Below, in pieces: positions 57,301 through 64,000 of a stretch of DNA of 64,000 nt (within the stretch, counting starts at the first letter, position 1; each line of letters begins with the position of its first letter). This DNA comes from Phymorhynchus buccinoides. Lineage: Eukaryota > Mollusca > Gastropoda > Neogastropoda > Raphitomidae. The stretch lies in contig CM065687.1 in assembly GCA_017654935.2 (NCBI GenBank), positions 28,851,489 through 28,915,488 of the forward strand, in the 5' to 3' direction. Under the pieces are notes generated by a model. The model saw only the letters and a list, made by a program, of their open reading frames with translations, did not search any database and had not been told where the DNA came from. Made by a program: the position numbers and the translations under genes.

Positions 57301-60300
57301 TTAACTAGATCTGAATTTGGGACTTAAAGTTTTTCTTCTATTTACACAACCTCATTTACCCCAGATAGAAAGTCGTTAGAGATACGAGCTTTTGGTGGAA
57401 GGTGGCTGGAAAAATTAGAGAGCTGACTATGTATCTAACTCAAAACCCCCAAAAAATCAAGATACAAGGTTTTTGAATGTCATCAACGATGTGTTGTTTG
57501 TTCAAAAGAAGCCTTGTATGCATATAATTACAGTTGCTTATGTTCCTGGAGAAGGATTGGGGTTAGAAAACAGGGGAACATTTATGCAATCTCACATGGA
57601 TTGTTTTGAATTCTAGAGACAGAGCAAAACAGAAATTCCCATTTATTTTGTTATCATTTTTTTAAACGAGGTAAAGAAACAGAAATATTTAAATCACCAT
57701 GTATATAAACATCACTCCTAAATAGTTGTGGAATTCGGTACACGTGCGGGCAAACGAGAGGTCAGTTAAAATCTATTACAGAAATGTCGTCTGGGATAGA
57801 GTAGAAAATAGAAGGAAAGAGAGACAAGTAATAAAGTAACAAAGATAAAGAAGTTTGAGTGTAAAGTAAAAATGGCAAACTCTGGTTTTAAGGACTGTAC
57901 TATTGCTCGTAAGAAGACATTCAGTTTTAATTTTCTTTTGGTTTGTTAAATCAAACATATCCTGTTTCATATTTAATTCTGCTGACAAGGATAAAAACGT
58001 AAGCTGATGAGTCTTTAATGAGGCTTTATACTGAAAATTCTCTGCCCCTTGTCTCGTGCACTGAGACGTGAATGCCACCTACTTAAGATTATCGCCCTTG
58101 CCTGTCAGGAACTAGTAGTATAGAGCCACAGAAAATTATCTGCCCCTGATTTGTCACTAGGTGGCATGGTCAAGTCGCTCCATAAAAATTATCGCCCTTG
58201 GCCTTTCGTGTTGCCAAGACGTAGTACAAAGCCCCATTGGATCCACAACAAACTTTTTGTCCACAGTAACTTAACGGGGAGGTTTCATTTCCCACTTTGT
58301 TTTTCTTTTTAAGAAGTCCAAATTCATTACATGTACTTTTTTTAAAAGTAAGCTAAACGATTATTATCAGATTCATCTGGATTCTTTGCCAAGTTTGTTT
58401 TTGTTTGCTCAAACTCATTTTTAATAATAAAAAAACTGTTTAAAGTAAATTATCTTGCTGTTGTTGTCCTTTTCACTTGCTCAACCTTTTAATTGCAGAA
58501 ATGTAATGTTTCAATTCTTGGGGCTGGTGGCCTATGGAATTAAACCACTTTTGTCATTGTTAACCTTTTGATGGCTAAAAGAACTATCCAGGACCTTGAC
58601 GCACTGCCACACAGACATGTTGGTGGCATCGCTACGTCCAGCCGAGCGATTGAGCGACTTGACGCAGGCAGAGGTGTCTGACCTGTTCACCCTGGTGCAG
58701 CGCGTGTCCAGCATCACCCAGAGAAAGTTTGACGCTTCCTCCGTCACTGTTGCTGTGCAGGATGGGCCGGACGCCGGACAGACAGTGAAAGTAAGCATTG
58801 GATGAAACATGATCTCCAGAGTTAATGCGCCTCCCTAGAGTTTCTCCAGAGTTATTCTGTGAAATTTTTTGGTGAAATTCAAAATATCTCAATTTTGGTA
58901 GTTTTGAGAAAAATGAAAAAATAAAGTTTTAAAAATTAACTGCGTTGACCACAATTGATTAACTATGATGAATATGTTGTTCAAGACATTGCGAGTTTAG
59001 TCCTGCATTTCGTTAAATTACTTTTAAAAAAAAAAAATTTTAGACTTGAAAAGAACGAAGATACGAGGTTTTTTGTCCTTAACTAGATCTGAATTTGGGA
59101 CTTACGAGTTTTTCTTCTATTTTCACAACCTCATTTACCCCAGATAGAAAGTCGTTAGAGATACGAGCTTTTGGTGGAAGGTGGCGGAAAAATTTAGAGA
59201 GCTGACTATGTATCTAACTCAAATCCCCCCAAAAATCGAGATACAAGGTTTGTTAATTTCACCAACGAATTGTTCTTTGTTAATCTTCTTCAGGAGACAG
59301 ACGCAAAGGGACGTAATGACAGGCGTGTGACGGCACGTCGTCTGATCCCATTGGCTTTTTTTGTGATGAACGCTGTAAACAATTTGTATGCTGTGTAGGT
59401 GTGCTAACTGTGAAACCATTTTTATTTACAATAGAAACCGAATTATTGTTGCAACAATGCAGTTTGGAGGTGAAGGGATGCTAAGAATGACATTTTTTAC
59501 AAATCATTTTCAGGGGTGCTAGTGCGAGGAGGTCCCCAAAACCTGAAACTAGAATTCTGGAAAACCCCAAAACCTGAAATGAAAGATTGTGAAAACCAAA
59601 AATTAACACACTCAGGACGAATGAGCCGGATCCCAAAAAAACGGCTCATGGCTCACACAACCGTTTAGCTCCGGCTCATAAGAGTTTTCAAGAAGGTTTT
59701 GATTTCTGGCGTGTAACCAGCTTTCAAGTGCGAAGTCATAATCTATTTTCAGTTTCCTTTGACCTTGCCTCTCTTGAAATCAACCAATCATTGCAGACTT
59801 TACATTCAGGTTTGGTTGTAGAGGGGGGTCAAAGATCGGAATGTGAAATTTTCCTTCTTTCTATATGTTAGCTGTTTTCGTCAATTGGAGAAACGACGAA
59901 GGTATGGAATCTGATATTTTACGATCGTTTAGTGCATGGTGTTAGTAATCTTATCTAAAAATATCAGTCCATAACTTTTCATAACTTTTTTGTGGTGATG
60001 TGTTTTCGAACCTAGTCAAATGACCCATCCTAAACGGTTGTAAGGGGAAGCAACTGGCCAGTGCCGAGTGAGAATAAAAACTAGTGAGCTAGACAGCACA
60101 ACATTTTTTTTATAATGTCAACTTCAGAAGAAAGTTACCATATTGTACGGACTATAAGGCGATTTTTTCCCCCTAGACAGACCCTTGCGCCCTATGATGT
60201 GACTGATAATGTAGTGAGAAACTATAATAACAAAATCTGAATTTTGTGTAAAATTTTTGGGGGTGCGCCTTATAATCAGGTGCGCCTTGTAGTCCGTAAA

Positions 60301-61544
60301 ATACGATTTGCCAAATCCTCCAACCTGGAACATTCACAATCAATGAAACTTTTTGCATCAAACCTATCCAAGTTTCCCACAAAAATATGTCATTGCATAC
60401 AATTATGACGATTTAGTTTAGTCTCTCATCCCGGGATTTGGGGGCCAATTTTTTTTTTTACCGTTCTTAACTATAAAAAAACCGGAAGCCACAGGTTTTG
60501 CTATTTCAGAAAACGAATTTCCGGTGTGTTCCAGAAAATTAGCACCCCTACATATCTTATGTGCATTTTTGATAGTGTCGTAATTTGCTTGATTTCTGTA
60601 TGTTGCAGCATGTCCATGTTCACATTCTACCAAGGAGAGCGGGCGACTTTGAACAAAACGATGATATATATTACGAGGTAAAGCGCTGTTCAGATCAATG
60701 CACATGGCTGTGGAATTGTCAAGTTTATTAATCATTTTTGTTTGTGCATGATGTGAACTTTAGCATTTGGTGTAAAATATGCGCTAACCGTTGAAAAGCA
60801 ATGAACCATTTTAGGAGTACATTACTTTGTCTACATCAAGCCATATGTCATGAGCATTGTGTGTGTACATGAACATTAATTTCTGTCTGTGCACCTGTGA
60901 ATTGTCTGTGTGTACATTAATTTTCATGTCTGTGCACCTGTGAATTGTCTGTGTGTGTACATATTCATGTCTGTCTGTGAATTGTCTGTGTGTACATATT
61001 CATGTCTGTGCACCTGTGAATTGTCTGTGTGTGTACCTGAATATTCATGTCTGTGCACCTGTGAATTGTCTGTGTGTGTACATAGTCATGTCTGTGTGTG
61101 TACATGTCATGTCTGTCTGTGCACTTGTGAATGTCTGCCAGGGCTCCCAGGGACCCCCATTTGGGGGTCTATGAAGTACTAAAATTCTAAAGGACCCTCT
61201 AAAAGAATGTGCAGGGGGTCCCAGGGATGCACTAGAAAAGTTCTTTTTAGCATTCGCAATGCCACTGGGACCCTCTATCCCGCCTCTAGGACCCTCTATA
61301 CTGTAAGTGAAGGAGTCCCTGGGACCCTTGTTTTGCGGGACGATTGGGAGCCCTGTCTGCACACGTGTGCCTGCATATTTTCACAGATCCGTTAATGTGT
61401 GTGTGTCTGTCTGTCTGTGTGTGTGTGTTGTAGCTCCAGAAACATGACCGTGAACTGTCAGCCAAGTCCCCCGGTCTGCGCAGCAAGGAACAGAGGGCCG
61501 ACGAAGCTGCTATGATGAGGGCTGCCATCAGGGAGTCCTCTTGA
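51816..61544 (+). CDS. NitFhit: Nit1 amidase fused to Fhit
   Basis: Multi-exon gene. The exons are about 51,816-52,079 (disrupted), 52,822-52,960, 53,917-54,124, 54,782-54,994, 55,533-55,701, 56,930-57,049, 58,615-58,790, 60,609-60,677 and 61,434-61,544. The N-terminal half is a carbon-nitrogen hydrolase of the Nit1 type, which hydrolyses deaminated glutathione. The catalytic Glu is in EACDYI, Lys in YSKSHLFD and Cys in CYDVRFPEL. Conserved [20 protein letters not shown] and [11 protein letters not shown] follow. The C-terminal half is Fhit, a HIT-family dinucleoside triphosphate hydrolase, with [19 protein letters not shown] and [14 protein letters not shown]. The fused form is the rule in flies and nematodes, whereas vertebrates have separate NIT1 and FHIT. 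From 53,930 on, frames and phases agree across all exons. Before that, homology jumps frames (see the exon entries). The first exon(s) and promoter are not identified. Confidence 0.92.
52822..52960 (+). CDS. NitFhit exon with the catalytic Glu region, frame conflict
   Basis: Acceptor tttctgcag, donor gtaagt. It starts inside the Glu codon of EACDYI. The direct frame is open and phase-compatible with the next exon, but reads an unfamiliar sequence ([18 protein letters not shown]..). A shifted frame gives [12 protein letters not shown], a TGA at 52,889, then [21 protein letters not shown], which matches the Nit1 pattern ending GGFHER. The exon thus appears to carry three or so single-base indels. 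Confidence 0.7.
53917..54124 (+). CDS. NitFhit exon with the catalytic Lys
   Basis: Acceptor cctcaacag, donor gtatcc. [20 protein letters not shown] and [20 protein letters not shown] are followed by [20 protein letters not shown]. The Lys of YSKSHLFD is the second member of the nitrilase triad. The first ~24 bases read GTENDSRK in the frame that continues GGFHRK, one base out of phase with LRNTHL. Confidence 0.88.
54782..54994 (+). CDS. NitFhit exon with the catalytic Cys
   Basis: Acceptor acaactcag, donor gtaaag, 71 codons, phase 0. It begins with the catalytic Cys: [71 protein letters not shown]. Confidence 0.94.
55533..55701 (+). CDS. NitFhit exon, end of Nit domain
   Basis: Acceptor tttttccag, donor gtgagt. 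[56 protein letters not shown]. It ends in phase 1, continuing to the Fhit exon as Asp. Confidence 0.93.
55731..55995. repeat. Four-unit minisatellite in a NitFhit intron
   Basis: The unit begins CTTGCATTTCATCATTGGCA and continues TAAAATTCTTCTTGTTTTTC then AATGTTAT. It is repeated four times at 59-68 bp spacing, beginning 30 bp after the exon. Confidence 0.93.
56930..57049 (+). CDS. NitFhit exon, start of Fhit domain
   Basis: Acceptor catcccag, donor gtatcc. It joins as [40 protein letters not shown]. It matches the N-terminus of Fhit (F.FG...I..S.VF.....SFA.VN.KPV.PGH). This exon carries the junction between the two enzymes. There is almost no linker. Confidence 0.93.
57081..57490. mobile_element. 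~410 bp MITE in a NitFhit intron, copy 1
   Basis: The ends CGTCGGTGAAATTCAAAAAC..CTTGTATCTC and GATACAAGGTTTTTGAATGT..CATCAACGA are inverted repeats of about 30 bp. The inner part contains TTAACTAGATCTGAATTTGG. It is nearly identical to 58,869-59,266 in the same orientation. Confidence 0.85.
58615..58790 (+). CDS. NitFhit exon, central Fhit domain
   Basis: Acceptor gccacacag, donor gtaagc. A split His codon gives [20 protein letters not shown], then [43 protein letters not shown]. The QDGP.AGQTV block immediately precedes the HIT motif in Fhit proteins. Confidence 0.94.
58869..59266. mobile_element. ~400 bp MITE in a NitFhit intron, copy 2
   Basis: TTGGTGAAATTCAAAATATC .. GATACAAGGTTTGTTAATTT CACCAA. 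Direct repeat of copy 1. The two copies bracket the exon at 58,615-58,790. Confidence 0.85.
59512..60549. mobile_element. Possible hAT-like element, ~1.04 kb
   Basis: Ends CAGGGGTGCTAGTG and TTAGCACCCCTA share AGGGGTGCTA as a terminal inverted repeat, typical in style for hAT elements. The internal part has CCCCAAAACCTGAAA repeats. No transposase frame is recognisable, and no clear 8 bp target duplication was found. Confidence 0.5.
60138..60305. mobile_element. MITE nested in the hAT-like element
   Basis: Terminal inverted repeats TATTGTACGGACTATAAGGC and its counterpart GCCTTGTAGTCCGTAAAATA match with few differences over ~21 bp. 168 bp, no ORF. Confidence 0.8.
60609..60677 (+). CDS. NitFhit exon with the HIT motif
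   Basis: Acceptor tatgttgcag, donor gtaaag, 23 codons: [23 protein letters not shown]. The three His of H-V-H-V-H-I-L form the HIT active site. The middle His takes the nucleotidyl group. Confidence 0.95.
60870..61125. repeat. Minisatellite of ~40-45 bp units in the last intron
   Basis: About six units of the type CATGTCTGTGCACCTGTGAA TTGTCTGTGTGTGTACAT with length variation. Confidence 0.85.
61139..61355. mobile_element. MITE with CAGGGCTCCC termini
   Basis: 217 bp, ends CAGGGCTCCCAGGGACCCCC and GGGACGATTGGGAGCCCTG, flanked by a TCTGC direct repeat. Internally AGGACCCTCTA words repeat in both strands. The superfamily is uncertain (hAT-like ends, short target duplication). Confidence 0.8.
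61434..61544 (+). CDS. NitFhit last coding exon
   Basis: Acceptor gtgttgtag. [36 protein letters not shown], then TGA at 61,542-61,544. EELQKHD is the conserved start of the Fhit C-terminal tail. The rest is variable, charged helix as in other Fhits, though it lacks the final aromatic residue pair of the human protein. Confidence 0.92.
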   Translation, partial: LQKHDRELSAKSPGLRSKEQRADEAAMMRAAIRESS

Positions 61545-63020
61545 TCCCTACTTTATCTGTGTGCAATGACAAGCTGGGAAAGAAAGACAGAATGACAGCG
61601 ATCACGATGTAAAGGGTGAAAAAGAAACGCTCGAAGGGGTTACTGGGACCCAGAGACGCACTAGCCCCACCTGCCCTACCAACACAAGAGCAGCCCTACA
61701 CCAACAGCAATGTGCATGGGGGCCACTTTTCCTGGTATGCAAGGAGTTCCTTTTTTCTGAATTTGTCAAACAAGATCTTTGTGTGTCTACTGTATTTTTT
61801 CAAACACTTTAAAATGAGCATTTGTATAAATTGTGGAAAAAGCAAACTAAAATACCTTCATAAATCATTTTTTTGCTTCCGCTGCAGGGGGACATTACCC
61901 CTGGACCCCGGCCTTTCAGGGTTTTTTCATTTTGTGTAGTTGCACCCATGAATGTGTGCAATGAGAGATTAACGAAGAAAGAGAATGACGGTGATCATGG
62001 TGTAATGGAGAACAAGTTTACATCAATTACTAAAATAAAAAGTGCATGGATGGAGAATATAGCAGAAGAGATTTTATGGATAATCTGAAAATGTTGGGGG
62101 GTATTTAAATTAATCAGAACAGAAAAAGGAATGTAAGTTACAAATACAGCATAGACTTTTCCCAAAAAAAATTCTCGAGGGGGGGGGGGGGATGAGTTTA
62201 AAGGAAAGATTACTTTGTCTATGAGTACTTTGTTTTTAAGTTCTTCATGTTGAATTAAAGAGTATCAGTAAAGATTATGTAATTAAATTGTCAACAGAAG
62301 AGAGTATTACATTTTTAAAAAATATCTGCAGATATGGTGTAAACATAGCTTAGACTTTCTTTTTATGTCCCATTTATATTCATCCAAAGGGGGAAATTGA
62401 TGAACAAAAGTGTTTTGTACGTTTAGAGGAGTATGCAAGATTATATAAATAAATTAACTCTACTGATAAGAGATGGGTCTTTGATCATGATAAAATTGTT
62501 AAGGGTGTGCATGTGTCTATGTCTATAGTTTAAACGTTTATCAATCAGAACTAAGCTTATGGTTGTCAAAACACAATGTATAAACATGGAGATGGAGGTT
62601 TTGTATTTGTTCTGTTGATTTAAAAATTAGTGGTCACCTGTCTTTTTGGTGCGAGCATGTGTGTGTTTAATGAGTGTAGAGTTAATCAGTTTTATTATGT
62701 TAGCTAGTGAGTATGTCTTGTCATTTGTGTATGAAACTGATAAAAATACATTAACCTGATGTATTCATTTTACAGTAATGTTTTTCATTATTGTATTTAT
62801 TTAAAAAGAGCCATTAAGTTTCTGGGCCATTTTAATAACATGTTCTAGACATTTTTATAATTTTAATTACAAGTAATTGTGTCTTTAAAAAAAAGAAAAC
62901 GAAAAGGGTGTTTTGAAAACTTATTAGTTAAAATGATGATGAATAGTTTTAGTGTGAGATTTTGTGCATCTTTTCTCAATTCCTCTGATTATTTTAAGTT
63001 GTGTATGGGACATAGAATAA
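61545..63020 (+). other. Probable NitFhit 3' UTR and downstream AT-rich sequence
   Basis: No coding exon seen. AATAAA words at 62,034-62,039 and 62,448-62,453 are possible polyadenylation signals. A G run lies at about 62,181-62,192. The transcript end cannot be decided from sequence. Confidence 0.4.
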
Positions 63021-63028
63021 TCTCTTAA

Positions 63029-63383
63029 CCCCTTAACTGCCATGTAATGTATCATGTACCGACTTGATGACGTCATCAGATGAAGAGGAATAACTCTGAT
63101 ATGCTGGCTTTTGCTCTAACAGTCAAGAGAGTTACATCCCCAGATCAATTTCAGACATGAAAGCACCTCCGCCATTTCCACCGAAAATGTTTTCTTAATT
63201 GAAGGAATCTCCGCCCAAACAAAATGTTCTCTGCCGAAAATGTGATTTTCTCAGGATTTCTCAGCTGGCAAATCTCCTTTTGTTTTTAACATTAGTTTTC
63301 ATGCCTGCATTTTGCCAGTTGTCGTTTTTAGGACATGATTTGTACAATTAATGTTTTAAAACTTTTCTCTGGCAGTCAAGGGG
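63029..63383. mobile_element. TTAA-type MITE, third family
   Basis: 355 bp flanked by TTAA at 63,025-63,028 and 63,384-63,387. The terminal repeats CCCCTTAACTGCCA and TGGCAGTCAAGGGG differ at one base over 14. No ORF. Confidence 0.85.
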
Positions 63384-63530
63384 TTAAGTTTTGAAGTACA
63401 ATTTGTATTGCAAATTATGAATATAGGATCATTTTCTCCTATTTTGAACACAAGTTACAAGTAAAGGCATGCGCACATATTACAGAAATTCATGCACACT
63501 TCCCATCCACAAATTAAGAAAAACAAAATT

Positions 63531-63766
63531 CCCTTTCGCCGCCAATGTCGCATTTATGCACCACGGTTTAGCACCTATGTCATTAAAAGTCGTCAAATCA
63601 GGGCCTGTTATCCGAAGACCCTATTTTCTTAATTTTGGGAGGTAAGGATAGGCCTAATGTTATACATGTCACAGAGGAATTCCCAAAATTGCAGATAAAA
63701 CATTTTCTCTACCCAGCTAAGTTTAATGGTATTTTTGGGGCAGATAAATGGCTGGCGGTGAAAGGG
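63531..63766 (+). mobile_element. TTAA-type MITE, first family, right-end copy
   Basis: CCCTTTCGCCGCCAATGTCG .. ATGGCTGGCGGTGAAAGGG with TTAA at 63,767-63,770. The left flank is AATT, a degraded TTAA. Closest to 1,061-1,260 in sequence, but with the longer middle of 23-260. Confidence 0.8.
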
Positions 63767-64000
63767 TTAATGCAGTCATAGGGTCTGTGGATGGGTTTCT
63801 GCGTATAATTGTACACACCTTCATATTTTTTACCTCCAGATTTTTGGGCCGGATTGCGGATGGTACATGCATGTTGGTTTCTGTGTATTGTGCACACACC
63901 CTAATTATTCCACTGTGTACTGAAAGTTTTTGAAAGTTTTATCTCTTGTGCGTAAGACAACTGTTTTAGAAAGGTAATGTTATTAATGGTTGCTCTAGTG

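Overview
The window looks like nuclear DNA of an invertebrate animal, most likely a marine mollusc (gastropod-like). The reasons are spliced genes with GT-AG introns, a NitFhit fusion gene (the invertebrate arrangement of Nit1 plus Fhit), CR1/L2-type LINE remnants whose tails read like GCGCCATATAAATGTTATT, tRNA-derived SINEs, many small MITEs and very heavy (CA)n/(GA)n content. The phylum is an inference. No prokaryotic features are present.

Layout. Positions 1-7,432 form the left arm of a large inverted duplication whose other arm is 22,115-27,893. Each arm carries the same first coding exon of a glycine N-acyltransferase-like (GLYAT-like) gene, the same MITEs and the same decayed CR1-like LINE interrupted by the same ~1.06 kb insertion. 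The left arm ends exactly at a 500-N gap (7,433-7,932), inside a foldback element, so an inverted, unpurged allelic contig is as likely as a true palindrome. From 8.3 to 9.0 kb lies a ~600 bp CA tract. GLYAT-like exons 3-5 (copy A) lie at 10,651-12,161, followed by two further degenerate copies of the gene's 3' end, a 19-unit minisatellite and a 5'-truncated L2-like LINE. From 14.6 to 22 kb there are only repeats (foldback MITE, 12-unit minisatellite, TTAA-type MITE, 678 bp hairpin).

From 26.4 to 37.8 kb is a second, scattered GLYAT-like locus (copy B): exon 1, exon 2, a damaged second exon 2, intron-3-like sequence and a complete last exon with the acyl-CoA-binding motif. Exons 3 and 4 are not recognisable there. 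From 38 to 51 kb I see only repeats: LINE remnants, low-complexity tracts, a 200 bp C-rich tract and dispersed repeats rich in TCAAGGTCA-type motifs.

From 51.8 to 61.5 kb is the best gene in the window, NitFhit on the + strand. It has an N-terminal carbon-nitrogen hydrolase (Nit1, deaminated glutathione amidase type) with the Glu-Lys-Cys triad and a C-terminal HIT-family Fhit domain with the HVHVHIL motif. The Fhit half reads cleanly. The first Nit exons show homology that jumps between frames, so they are either error-bearing or decaying. The remaining ~2.5 kb holds its probable 3' UTR and two TTAA-type MITEs.

The genes do not form an operon. GLYAT-like enzymes (acyl-CoA:glycine conjugation) and Nit1 (repair of deaminated glutathione) are both small-molecule detoxification or metabolite-repair functions, but their proximity is probably incidental.
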